Below are positions 33,201 to 43,778 of a DNA stretch of 64,000 nt, piece by piece. Below the pieces are notes generated by a model. That model was not told the DNA's origin and did not search any database. It saw only the letters and a program-made list of their open reading frames with translations. Source of the stretch: Strongylocentrotus droebachiensis (Eukaryota > Echinodermata > Echinoidea > Camarodonta > Strongylocentrotidae); contig JAVYIG010000636.1 in NCBI GenBank assembly GCA_035222895.1, forward strand, positions 1 through 64,000. Reading direction: 5' to 3'. Position 1 is the first letter of the stretch. Every line of letters starts with the position of its first letter. Position numbers and translations under genes: made by a program.

Positions 33201-36200
33201 ATGATGCGTAGTATGAATTGTGCTTACACTTCTGGAAAATTATCTATCTCGCAAAATATTGGTTTGATAACATTTCTTCCTAAAGGTGACAAAGCGAGAC
33301 ACTTTATCAAAAATTGGAGACCAATTTCTTTGTTGAATGTTGTTTTTAAAATACTATCAAGCTGTATTGCTAATAGACTAACAAAAATGTATTACCTCGC
33401 ATTATCCATGCTAATCAAACAGGGTTTTTTGTCTGGAAGATTTATTGGTAAAAATATTAGAATTGTATATCACATAATTGCTTATACTGAAAAAGAAAAT
33501 GTTCCTGGAATGATTTTGTTAATTGATTTTGAAAAAAGCATTCGATACTGTTTCTCACCACTTTTTGTAAAAAAAAACACTTTCCTTTTTTAAGTTTGGT
33601 AATTCGTTTATAAAGTGGATAAAGATATTGCATAGTGATGCATACTCTAGTGTTATGGTCAATGGGCAAATAACATCTAGATTTCGTGTAGAAAGGGGAT
33701 GTAGGCAAGGGGATCCAAATTCTACATACTTGTTTTTGTTGTGCGCCGAAATTCTTGGGATGTTAATTCGAAATTCACACTTTGTGAAAGTAATTTCTGT
33801 CGGTTCAAAGGAATTTAAGATCCTTCAGTATGCAGATGACACAATATTGTTTATTGATGGCACAGCTGCTAGTTTCTGTAATGCACTACATATTTTGAAC
33901 TTATTTGGAAATTGTAGTGGGCTGAAGATCAATACCAAAAAACAAACGCAATTTGGATTGAGCCTCAAAATGTAATGAATATATAGAATTAGAAGGAAGA
34001 CAAGTGAATTTTGTACATAATGATTTTTTTTCGTTATCTTAGTGCTGACTTTCATGTTGCTATTGACAAAATACCAGATTATAACTATGACATAATTTTT
34101 GACAAAGTAAAACGCCAGATGATTTCTTGGATCAAAAGAAACATTACGGTTCTTGAAAGAGGTACAGTTGCTAAATCATTACTGTTACCACAGTTTAATC
34201 ATCTTGTTATGGCAATCCCAGATCCTTCAGCTAAGTTAATGAAAACCATAGAAGTTAAGTTCTTTAACTTTATATGGAAGAATAAGCCAGATAAAATTAG
34301 TATGAAACAGGTTGTTGGCACATATGAAGAAGGGGGACTTAAAATGCCAGATATTGAGTTTTGTTAACATGTCACTAAAGTTAACATGGCTTCGAAGAAT
34401 GGTTTTAGGAACATGTAATGATTTTAGTTATTTAATGCAATCGTTTTTAACAAAATCATTTGCAGTAGGGTTTGGTGATGAATATTTTTCGGCATTGTCT
34501 CATGAAGTTGCTAATCCTTTTTGGACACGTGTGTTTCACGCTCTGTCTATGTTGAGTCGTATAGAGGGAGATGATTGGTTAACTTATCCGTTGTGGAGAA
34601 ACAGCTCAATAAAAATTGGACAAAAATCTATATTTTTTAAATCTTGGTATGGAAAAAGCATCAGATGTATAAATGATTTGATTGATGATAAGGGAAAACT
34701 TCTGACTCGTGAGCAATGTGAAGACAAATTCTGCTTGAAACTAAATTATTTGTCGTATTATTCTGTAACTCAAGCTATAAATTGTCGATATCAAATGCAT
34801 ATTGAAAAATGTTGAAAAATGTAGTAGATCCTCTAATGCTATCACATATCTAAATATTAGTACATGACATAAAAGGTTGTCAATATATTTACAAAACTTT
34901 TCTGGGAAAAACAAATTGTGTTAACTCAATATGTCTGAAATTGGAACGACATTTAGATTATACCCCTGAATGTCTACAAATGCAGTAATATCATAGAATG
35001 ATATTTCGTTTTACTCCAGATATCGGTTTAAGATATGTTCAGTATAAGATAGTAAATAGGATTCTGTATTTGAACAAGCAACTGTATAAAATGAAGATGA
35101 AAATAGTGAGTAATGAGAAATGTTCGTTTTGTAAAAAAGAGATGGAAGATATTGTACATTTCTTTTACAATTGTGAAATCAGTAAATCAATCTGGAATGA
35201 AACGGTGAAATGGATAAACGAACTTTCTCGATAACAGATAGCGTTTAATTTAGAAAATTTAATTTTTGGTTTTGAAGACAAAAGAAACGATGCTTTAAAT
35301 TGTATGGTGACTTTGATTAAGCGTCAATTATTTGTTCAAAAGCTTAATAACAAAATTTAAAATGTTAGTTCTTTGAAGAAGAATATTATTCAATATTATG
35401 AAGACGAGAGATATATTCATTCTATATCTGGTATGTAGAACAAAATGTGTTACTAAATGGCAGTCACTTCAACATTTGTTTGTATGAACAACAAGGAGAA
35501 AAATGTGAAAGAATTTTGTTTTGTTTGAGTTAACCCTAATAAGGCCGGGCTATTTGAAGTCTTACTACGGCCGGGGGGGGGGGCATTATGGCCCCCCCCT
35601 AAGATCTCGGCCGTGAAACGGCCGATCTCCGCGAAAATTTGCACGCATGTCAAGTGAAGTGTATAGAACAATATGATAATTTCATTTTTTTGAAAAAATC
35701 CCTCATTTGCATATTTATGGTAATTTATGCAAATAACGTCATAAAATCACATTTTTACCCATAAATCCTATATTATTCATATTTAAGCATTCTTTTTCAC
35801 TACATATATTCATTAGACCATTTGGAACAATAATATGACAAAAAAATTTGGAAGAGCCAGCTTATTCCTTATGTTATTTCTTGTTTTGATAATTTCTTAT
35901 GTATTTCATTGTTTTTTTAACTTATTTATGTTATTGTTTTTTTTTTTCATTTCTTCCTACAATTCAACTATTTTGACTCCCAAAACAACCACCTAAACTT
36001 TAAACAAGACCCAATAACCAATGTTTGATCTATTTTTAGGAAAAATGACATTTCCATATGTTTTGTACACAAATCACAAAAATGAGCGATTTTCGGGCTG
36101 ACATGCAAAGACAACAGGTTACGTGACCTAGTAACTATAGGTCCGATTTTTTTTTTTTTTTTTTTAAGATGCGCAAGACTCTAAAGAAAAAAGTCAGCGA

Positions 36201-36620
36201 GCGGCGAGGCGCCATCCATATGCGTTCTCGAACAATCAGAAAAATCGTGGAGGGGGGGGGGGCATAATGGCCCCCCCCCCGGCCTTATTAGGGTTAAGGA
36301 AAGACTTAATTTCATTGAATTGTAAAAATGTTTGTTTGACTCAATAAAATAGCCTATGGAGCGCTAAAACGTTTTAAAAATGAAAAACAAAACATATTTA
36401 TATGTTAATAATGATTTATTTATTTAATTACTTAACTATTACATTACTTCCTAACAGGGTAACGATTCCGATAGCACCCGTCCACGTCGAGAACTTCAGT
36501 GCACTACTAAAAGAGATGTTTGGATCAAATTGCAAATACTCCCTATACGGTGATCTAGAACATATGGAGCATGTTGACACGGAAGATACGGCCTACTTCC
36601 AACACGTTGTGCACGAATAG
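27078..36620 (+). CDS. Glycine N-methyltransferase-like protein (five exons seen)
   Basis: Exons 27078-27244, 27755-27870, 29615-29865, 32267-32388 and 36458-36620 join in frame through GT-AG sites to 272 codons and a TAG. The protein reads as GNMT throughout: the SAM-binding LDVACGKGVDSLFLLEQG, the acidic residue in SCDDAEAML, KRANWLTL, CLGSSILHL, the IDHRN box and KNIYHK. In animals GNMT transfers a methyl group from SAM to glycine, making sarcosine, in the cytosol. Here the conserved Asn of CLGNS is Ser. The same change (N140S) in human GNMT is a deficiency variant, so this may be a paralogue with another substrate. The start is unresolved: an in-frame stretch ending ...SKWILK with a donor at 26981 could be upstream coding sequence, while ATG 26969 would be out of frame. 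Introns carry several retroelements. AATAAA follows at 36659. Confidence 0.85.
27755..27870 (+). CDS. GNMT-like exon, second strand of SAM site
   Basis: Acceptor TTACACAG, then VDSLFLLEQGMEVVSCDDAE and AMLVYARSEKTRLGLKDW. The donor is GTAAGG. The Asp aligned with the ribose-binding acidic residue is kept. Confidence 0.85.
28190..28205. repeat. TA microsatellite
   Basis: Eight or so TA units in a GNMT-like intron. Confidence 0.7.
28629..28793 (+). repeat. Dispersed repeat, partner 60381-60540 inverted
   Basis: Shares GTGAAAGAAACGTTGTGGAA, a GGTTGATCAT word and AAGTATTGGTGTGTACTGCA with the reverse complement at 60 kb. Non-coding, in a GNMT-like intron. Confidence 0.7.
29401..29424. repeat. 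24-bp palindrome
   Basis: CACGCTTTTT then CATG then AAAAAGCGTG, a perfect dyad at about 29402-29423, in the intron upstream of the catalytic exon. A CCAAT word follows at about 29464. Confidence 0.75.
29615..29865 (+). CDS. GNMT-like exon, catalytic core
   Basis: Acceptor GTGGCTGTAG, then VKRANWLTLSQDLPDQEPFD, AVLCLGSSILHLLD, and FLKPSGLLLIDHRNVD to KNIYHK. The donor is GTTTGT. The residue after CLG is Ser instead of Asn. The Arg of IDHRN, a substrate-binding Arg in GNMT, is kept. Confidence 0.85.
29903..30182. mobile_element. Foldback element, about 125-bp arms
   Basis: Arm 29903-30027 (TATTCCATTCCTGTTTGATA ... TCCAAGGATTGAGGATAAAG) and its reverse complement at 30058-30182, with a spacer of about 30 bp. 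It sits about 40 bp downstream of the catalytic GNMT-like exon. RNA from this intron would fold into a long hairpin. Confidence 0.85.
30255..31690 (+). mobile_element. Internally deleted CR1/L2-like LINE
   Basis: 30270-30617 encodes the start of an APE-type endonuclease: SLLNINFRSLQQNFDNFEEF, then IGLTETWL and SDRKNGKGGGVAFYTR. After about 80 bp the sequence jumps to the far C-terminus at 30698-31084 (RLQKKALSLCTHSHYLAHTD, then TRHSSDFHL and HGPDIWNALPYNIK). The rest of the endonuclease and the whole RT core are lost. The 3' UTR probably ends near 31690. It sits in a GNMT-like intron, same strand. Confidence 0.8.
31955..32045 (-). mobile_element. Degenerate tRNA-derived SINE head
   Basis: On the - strand, TTATGATTAAGTGGTAAAGC resembles a pol III A box. 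GATCAAAACCC, about 35 bp on, resembles a B box. The body is not recognisable. Confidence 0.4.
32267..32388 (+). CDS. GNMT-like exon, beta region
   Basis: Acceptor CATTTTACTAG, then VDTFPDISMDVIEEDGVRQQ and VDMIFHMPVKSDNKE. The donor is GTAAGT. This is the least conserved part of the protein. Confidence 0.75.
32440..32700. repeat. SINE tail pieces in inverted arrangement
   Basis: GTGCGGTAAGCCTGGATCCG at 32450 is inverted near 32660-32690. A GACCCTCAGGCAGAACAG ... GCTGCCCTGGGTAAACAA block at 32488-32550 matches the SINE 3' end at 10780-10835. TATATAGCGCTCAATACATC ... TAATCGCTTTACAG at 32592-32640 is a second shared tail, also at 19228. Confidence 0.55.
32850..36360 (+). mobile_element. L1/Tx1-like LINE, broken, interrupted by a MITE
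   Basis: Endonuclease missing. RT blocks in order: NNKAPGQDGFTVEFFKDFFE, ITFLPKGDKARHFIKNWRPI with SLLNVVFKILSSCIANRL, LLIDFEKS, GCRQGDP, LQYADDTILFIDG. Then a long C-terminal part, MISWIKRNITVLERGTVAKS and FNFIWKNKPDKI, and a CCHC-type end CSFCKKEMEDIVHFFYNC. Frames change near 33590, 33975, 34350 and 34815. The LPKGDK...NWRPISLLN signature is typical of L1/Tx1-like elements. The 3' UTR is split by the TTAA MITE at 35534-36293. Confidence 0.85.
35534..36293. mobile_element. piggyBac-like MITE nested in the LINE
   Basis: TTAA at 35530-35533 and 36294-36297 flank ends CCCTAATAAGGCCGG and CCGGCCTTATTAGGG. A second inverted layer is G-run/GCATTATGGCCCCCCC at 35573-35596, mirrored at 36252-36280. 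No transposase. The TTAA site and CCC...GGG ends fit the piggyBac superfamily. Confidence 0.8.
36458..36620 (+). CDS. GNMT-like last exon
   Basis: Acceptor CTTCCTAACAG, then VTIPIAPVHVENFSALLKEM, FGSNCKYSLYGDLE and YFQHVVHE-stop, matching the GNMT C-terminus (F..LL...FG..C..S..GD). It lies about 4 kb from the previous exon because of the LINE and MITE between them. Confidence 0.85.
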
Positions 36621-36658
36621 ATTGGGACCTCTTTTACGCTGGAGTACAATTTTATTGT

Positions 36659-36664
36659 AAATAA
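36659..36664 (+). promoter_or_regulatory. Polyadenylation signal AATAAA
   Basis: AATAAA 39 bp after the GNMT-like stop codon, the expected place for the mRNA 3' end. Confidence 0.65.
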
Positions 36665-38223
36665 AGGGCCAGCCCTTGTAATAAGTTCGTTTGTATGAAA
36701 GCAAAAAAATAAGATGCACAGAACGGCACAGAAGTTTGAAACTAAATAAATGTGTTATTTTAGTTTTAGTTTTTGGAGTGAGGGGGGGGGGGATTAAGAT
36801 ATGTTTTTTGTAAACAATGTGTAATATTTTGTGTATGTCAATGTTATGTTTATATTTAAGTTGATTTAGGAGCAACATGTGAGGGCTCACATGCTCCTCG
36901 GTAATAGTGTTGGATTTTACTTGTGTAAGCCCTGACCAACAAGTTGCTGCCTCCCCTTTTCTCTTGTATTGTTTGTGTATTGCATGATCTGTCAAGCTGT
37001 CATTGTATTGTGCTTGTATGAATGGCCTAATAAATCATAATAATTATAATAGTAGTTATATATCTTTCAAATTCAGGAGATCACATAGTATATTCGAATC
37101 TCAAATTGGCAGTTTGGTCAGTAGATTATGACGTATAATCGCGGATACATCTCAAGCTAAGTTGAGTACAAATATATTATTTATTTCTGATTTTCTCCTA
37201 AGCGTCTTCTTCGTTATGGCACTATTCAAAATATAAAACGGATAACATGTTTATGCTAGTTCCTCTAAGATAAACAGACCTACTGTAACAGAAGTATTTT
37301 AAAAATATATTGTGTGAAGGAGAAGCTTATATTTATTTCCAGTGAAAATGTATAGCAACCCAAAGTTATTGATTTGATTTCCACAAAAACGAATTATACT
37401 ACTAAATGAGATGGATTGCCTAATATGATGGATTTGTGTACTCTTTAAAAAGAGCACACAATAGGGACACTGCAATTTAAATTTCAAGAGATTGGATCAG
37501 AGTTTGTATGGCTTATTATTCATACATGAATAAAGCAATTGTTTATTAGTGTAATTCAAAGACAGGTAGCGTATGTAGCATTTGCACATATTCTGCGTTA
37601 TTACAGCGTGTTTCATGGAGTGATAATATTAGCTATCAGAAAAATTCCCTAGAAAGTTATTCGAATACTGAATACAAACGGAAGTGTTTTGTGATATATT
37701 GACGTATCAATGTGAGGTAGGCCTATTCTATGCATCTAAATCCTTAACTTATATTATATTAGACATGTCCTTGAGAAATATATTAATGTATATTACCTTA
37801 TAATACTGCATTGTGTAAGTCAACCTTGCCGAAGGTCAATTGTTAATTATAAACCAATTTGAACATAGCGCGTTATAAAAAAAAAATCCGTTTCGATGGC
37901 AGTAGCCTTGTTAGTAAGTTGAAATGTCTCAAGTTTTAATCAAACAGTCAGCTAAAGTTATGAGAGGCTTACCATTTGGTTCTTGTTGCTGACAAAACTA
38001 GTATTTTCTAAAATTCCAATATCTATCTTGATTTATTTCAATGATAATGGCCCAGCAGTCACGTCGAACACTTACTTTATGGGAAACAAACAAATTATGA
38101 TATCCGAGGGTCCTAGAAAACAGAAAGTCATTATTTACAATTATGCAAACTTGTATTTAAAAGTGCTATTTTTAATTAGTTTCAGGTTGTTATTGTTGTT
38201 GTTTATTTTTCATTATGTTAAAG
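36665..38223. other. No gene seen
   Basis: AT-rich DNA. A hairpin-like AGCAACATGTGAGGGCTCAC word is at about 36870. No coding support. Confidence 0.5.
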
Positions 38224-38345
38224 GTAATACAATATTTTGGTATGGGGTCGTGAATTTGGATCAAATGAACATATTGGAAGCATATGCGATCCTCCAATAT
38301 TCAGTAATAGTTGTCGCGGTTGAAATCGAGTCTAAAGTTATGTAT
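38224..38345 (+). repeat. Uninterrupted paralogue of the 7.4-8.1 kb insertion site
   Basis: GGTATGGGGTCGTGAATTTG ... ACATATTGGAAGCATA, then CCAATATTCAGTAATAGTTG with TCGCGGTTGAAATCGAGTCT. Its two halves match the reverse complements of 8102-8165 and 7370-7420 with the whole 669-bp element absent. Confidence 0.75.
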
Positions 38346-38499
38346 ACATATATTAACATACCTATAACCTGTATTTGACCTAAATTTAACAATCCATGAC
38401 ATTTTCTAAAAACTCTTATGTCAGACTTGATTCGTTATCATGGTAATAGCCCAAGTGTTTGCATCCACCACAACGTTTAGGGCCATTCTGAAAGGGAAA

Positions 38500-38580
38500 G
38501 GTATGCGCCTTGAGCATCTTTAGAGATGGATATGTTGCGCTTTATAAATATTGTTATTATTATTATTATTATTATTAATA
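38500..38580 (+). repeat. SINE-type tail with ATT microsatellite
   Basis: GCGCTTTATAAATATTG followed by about eight ATT units, the same tail type as at 44625-44660. Confidence 0.5.
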
Positions 38581-39149
38581 GAAACAGAGAAACAATTATT
38601 CATTATTTTCAGGGGATTGTGCCTATTGAGTTTTGTTGGCAAATAAAGGTCTTTTTCAGATAATACATATTCGGTGAAAAAATATGACTTTTGATATTTG
38701 TTCAAGTTTTGAGACAAACATTTAATCTTAAATTAAAAATGTATTTTACATTTAGCCTAACGGTAGTGAAGTCAGGGAAAGAACTCAAGAGGAGATGAAA
38801 ACACAGGCACTGAAAATGTGAGAGATGTCATGGGACATCGTCTGCTTGTGCAAATCATGTCCATACTGTGATCTCACACATCTCAGCAGCGTTCGGAGAG
38901 ATCTTCAGGTGCTTGGCCGGGGCGCGTAATTCTTTTTTCCACTTGAGCTCCGGACCCCAGTATGAACTCATTTGCATACAGCCAATGAGAGCCCATCTTG
39001 TCAATGACAAGCTTTACGCGTGCTACGGATGCGAAATTTGAAACGGGGCTCTATCTACATTTAGCAAATTTATTACAGTTCTACAAATATCCACTTATCA
39101 AATTGCTGTGAAAAACTGTGACTTAGCACTAAATTAAAATTACTCTAGC

Positions 39150-39620
39150 AATCAAGGATAGGCCTTTCTCGTCATCGAAGCCACTATATATTATAGGGAC
39201 TAATTTCTAAACAAATTACGGTTGAGAATTTATTATAGATCTAGACTATATTCAACTCTAAAAGGCTCTAATAATATCAGCTTTATTTGTTATTTCTTTC
39301 ATTGCAGGAATTCTTACCTGAGAACATCACAGCAATTGATTAAGCTGATATTATTAGAGTCTTTTAGAGGTGTAGATCTATAATAAATTTCTCAACCATA
39401 ACATTTTTAGAAATTCGTCCCTATATATAGTAGCTTCGATGACAATAAGGCATATCATTGATTGCTAGAATAATTTAAATTTAGATCTAGCGATAAGTAA
39501 TAACTTTGCACGGCAATTTCATAAGCTGATATTATATTAGAGCCTTTTAGAGGTGTATAAATCTATGATTCTCAAGGGTAATATCTTTAGAAATGAGTCC
39601 CTTTAAGTGGCTTCGATGAA
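39150..39620. repeat. Inverted repeat plus third arm
   Basis: About 130 bp at 39150-39285 is inverted at 39328-39465 (GCTGATATTATTAGAGTCTT, GAAATTCGTCCCTATA). The second arm is repeated directly at 39520-39630. A foldback element with a duplicated arm. Confidence 0.7.
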
Positions 39621-40575
39621 GAGTAAGGCCAACTTTGTCTTATTGTCATGCATACATTTTGCAACAGTTTTTTTGTCAGATAATTGTTAACATGCACAAA
39701 AAGGGGGCATATATCAAAATCTAATTGAATATGTACTAAAAGTCTTCGGGCAGCACCGTAGTCTCTTTGTATGTATTTATTTCTAATTGTGTATACTATT
39801 AACAAAATAACCTACCGTTACATTGATACGCAAGCATACCAACAGTGGATGTTACTAAATAAAGTGCCAAATAATTTGCTCGCTGCTGTGATATGATCAT
39901 ATGAGGCAACGAAACATTTGCAAACTGCAGCTTAAAGGGACAGTCGAGTTCTGTTTCCAGACCGCAAATGCCTTCAAAGTGCATGGTTATTGCTTTTATT
40001 CTTATCTATGACATTTTTAGTGCAATTTTCGAACCTAAAATTGCTATAAAGGGAATTTTAGACCCCAAAATGTGTGAAATTTAGCCAATACGAGCATACC
40101 AATTCAGCTCCACTTTAAAAATAAAACACGGTGACCGTTAATTAATGATTTAATTGAAAATAACAATGCATGGGCCGACTGGTTGTGCGTAATATAACCA
40201 ACACGAAAATGCATTGGGTGAAATACGACGTAAACGGCGTTAGTCTAGACTATTTCGTTTTTTCAACGTTTTTTTCAAATATTTCTAAATATCTAATAAT
40301 TCTTGTGGTACACAAGTATTATAAATCGTTATATTTCAGCCGTCACTGAACCGATTTTGATCAAACAAAGATGATTTTGTCATTTGAATATTATGTTCTT
40401 TCACATTTGACACTCAGTTTTGTATTATCTCACACAAAATGTTTTGTGTAGCGCCCTCTGCAAAAGAACTCAACTATCCCTTTAAATAAAATGACTGAGG
40501 AAATAACACTTATTGGTCATTTTAGTCGTTGCTTTTATATCTGTAGCCAACCACAACCACCCATCCCTTTCATTC

Positions 40576-40587
40576 TTTCTCTCTTTT

Positions 40588-40622
<35 letters not shown>

Positions 40623-40631
40623 TTCTCTCTG

Positions 40632-40672
<41 letters not shown>
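40576..40672 (+). repeat. CT microsatellite
   Basis: About 97 bp of CTCT with scattered T and one GT interruption. Confidence 0.9.
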
Positions 40673-40676
<4 letters not shown>

Positions 40677-41029
40677 CTTTATCTAATCTATAGTATCTGT
40701 ATAGATAATGTTGGATATGCAACATAAGTTTTATGATAACAAAACAACAAAACAATTGTTATCAATGCATGAACTTGTCTAACGCAGTCATCATTATTAA
40801 ATAATTAACAGACACACACTTAAATATGACTTTAAAAGAGTTTTTCTCTTTTCTCTACCTTAATAGCAAATACGAGATCGAAGTACCTCAATGATCTTAG
40901 ATTCATAGTTTTATGACGGTTTCCGAATAATACTAACACGAGTTTGAGACACAATGCAAATAATATGCATTACAATGTGATTTCAGCAAGATGTGATTCT
41001 TCTAATACAATAATAACACGAGTGGCAAT

Positions 41030-42602
41030 GATGATGACGTCGATAATGATAATAACAATAATGATCATGTTAACAATAATAAAGATTATGATATTAACAT
41101 TAATGATCATGATAACAATAATAAAGATCATGATAACAATAATAAAGATCATGATAATAACATTAATGACCATGATAATAACAATAATGATCATGATAAT
41201 AACATTAATGACCATGATAATAACAATAAAGATCATGAATATTACAACAATGATCATGAAAAGTACAATAATGATCGTGATAATATTAATGATCATGATA
41301 ATGACAATAATGATCATGATAATAACAATAATGATCATGATAACAATAATAGAGATCATGATAATAACATTAATGATCATGATAACAATAATAAAGATCA
41401 TGATAACAATAATACAGATCATGATAATAACACTAATGACCATGAAAATAACAATAATGATCATGATAATAACAATAAAGATCATGATAATAACATTAAT
41501 GATCATGATAACAATAATAAAGATCATGATAACAATAATACAGATCATGATAATAACATTAATGACCATGATAATAACAATAAAGATCATGAATATTACA
41601 ACAATGATCATGAAAAGTACAATAATGATCGTGATAATATTAATGATCATGATAATGACAATAATGATCATGATAATAACAATAATGATCATGATAACAA
41701 TAATAAAGATCATGATAATAACATTAATGATCATGATAACAATAATAAAGATCATGATAACAATAATACAGATCATGATAATAACATTAATGACCATGAT
41801 AATAACAATAATGATCATGATAATAACATTAATGATCATGATAACAATAATAAAGATCATGATAACAATAATACAGATCATGATAATAACACTAATGACC
41901 ATGAAAATAACAATAATGATCATGATAATAACAATAAAGATCATGATAATAACATTAATGATCATGAATAGTACAATAATGACCATGATAATAACAATAA
42001 TGACCATTATAATAACAATAATGACCATTATAATAACAATAATGATCATGATAATAACAATAAAGATCATGAATATTACAATAATGATCATGAAAAGTAC
42101 AATAATGATCGTGATAATATTAATGATCATGATAATGACAATAATGATCATGATAATAACAATAATGATCATGATAACAATAATAAAGATCATGATAATA
42201 ACATTAATGATCATGATAACAATAATAAAGATCATGATAACAATAATACAGATCATGATAATAACATTAATGACCATGATAATAACAATAATGATCATGA
42301 TAATAACATTAATGATCATGATAACAATAATAAAGATCATGATAACAATAATACAGATCATGATAATAACACTAATGACCATGAAAATAACAATAATGAT
42401 CATGATAATAACAATAAAGATCATGATAATAACATTGATGATCATGAATAGTACAATAATGACCATGATAATAACAATAATGACCATTATAATAACAATA
42501 ATGATCATGATAATAACAATAAAGATCATGAATATTACAATAATGATCATGAATAGTACAATAATGATCATGATAATATTAATGATCATGATAATGACAA
42601 TA
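41030..42602 (+). repeat. 1.6-kb ATGATCATGATAATAACA satellite
   Basis: 18-bp units (with 15-bp variants) carrying the palindrome ATGATCAT. A higher-order pattern marked by CATGAATATTACAA recurs at about 41237, 41591, 42071 and 42530 (spacings 354, 480, 459). No unit contains a stop in one frame of either strand, so long ORFs run through both. The peptides (ITIMIMII... and IVIIMIII...) are products of the repeat. Confidence 0.95.
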
Positions 42603-42963
42603 AGCAGAGCCCCCGGAAGCTCAGGGGTTTTAGGCATTTAATTACGGTCAGATGAGCATATTTTGATACCTCATTTTTGACATTGGCAGGTCACTTATTT
42701 TTTCTCTCTCTCTTTCTGTCCTTTTCTCTGTAACATACTTTTTCAAAGAGTGACGGGGGCTCGAGCCCCCGAGCCCAGCCCAGCCGATTTGCAGACCATG
42801 ATGACATAAAGGCTTCTAAATAAGCAATTTTTTCGCCCGACTGTAAATTTGAGAATTTCCAATTTTTCAACAAACGCATAAAAAGGTATGACTTACACAA
42901 AAATAGAGAAACAAAATACCGGAAAATCATGTCATTTCAGCAACATTTGTAAATCACTGGTAT

Positions 42964-43145
42964 CGAATAAGAAATACCCCCCCCCCCACCCCCATCAATA
43001 CGCCAGTGTACAGGGGCTCATGTCTTTTCACCCCTATAACACCAAACAGACAAGCTATCCCATTCTTTCACGATATGTCCACGATATGCGCGTATCGCTA
43101 TTATAAAAAACCTCCATTGATAAATATAGGTGGCATGCGCAATTT
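42964..43145 (-). repeat. Diverged inverted copy of the 22.9-23.1 kb repeat
   Basis: Reverse complement shares a TATTTATCAATGGAGGTTTT word, CGCATATCGTGGACATAT and AAAGACATGAGCCCCTG followed by a G run, in the same order as 22970-23115. Confidence 0.75.
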
Positions 43146-43391
43146 TTGGGACATTTAAATTTAAAATATTTAAATGCCACTTTAATGCCATCTTTAAATA
43201 AAGAAAGGAGAGAGGTGTTGGAAGGGAGATATAAAGTTGGTAGACAGTTGGTAGAGAGAGAAGAGATACAAGCAAAAGTGCGGGATAAAGGGGAAAGTTG
43301 GATAGAACCAAAAAAAGGATGGAAAAGGACAGGAAGAGAGATAGAGAGAATAGGGGGGGGGGGGGGAGAGTGAAAGTTGACTATCGCGGAG

Positions 43392-43778
43392 TCATTCGTC
43401 TCCGGACATAATATCACTTTCCTCCGACTTTTGAGTAAGAGATTTCCCAAAATAATCACTCTTGATCAGTCGATAAAACAAAAGAATGTTCAATATAAGC
43501 AATATCGCAGCCATGGGAGGGAGAAGCAGGCCAACCTCCGCCCAATGTCCGCACAACCACCACGTGACGTAAGTGAAAATACCCAGGCGGAGCACGAAAT
43601 AGGTGACGACGTTGAAGACGTTGTTGATCTGGAAGACGATGTCGCCTTTGTTGTAGCCACACATGAGAAGGATGTGTCGGAGATGAAGAAATATTCCGTT
43701 GAGTTCCATGCATGAAGAGATGGCGATTATACCAATGAGCTTCCTCTCTATGAGCACCCAGCATACAAAACCCATTCC
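43392..43778 (-). CDS. TLCD1/2-like last coding exon
   Basis: Acceptor CGTCTCCGCAG, then GMGFVCWVLIERKLIGIIAI, the ELNGIFLHLR motif, three further hydrophobic segments and the tail SEESDIMSGDE before TGA. Confidence 0.9.
   Translation of the reverse strand, partial: GMGFVCWVLIERKLIGIIAISSCMELNGIFLHLRHILLMCGYNKGDIVFQINNVFNVVTYFVLRLGIFTYVTWWLCGHWAEVGLLLPPMAAILLILNILLFYRLIKSDYFGKSLTQKSEESDIMSGDE

Noticed and set aside
32877..35234. Host gene encoding a reverse-transcriptase-related protein
   Set aside because: Four or more frame breaks, missing endonuclease and a standard LINE domain order show a dead retroelement.
40944..42641. Overlapping 565- and 555-codon ORFs on opposite strands
   Set aside because: They arise because the 18-bp satellite unit has no stop in those frames; the peptides are Ile/Met polymers with no domain.
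43146..43373. 75-codon + strand ORF rich in Arg/Glu
   Set aside because: Purine-rich low-complexity sequence ending in a G run; no similarity to a known protein.
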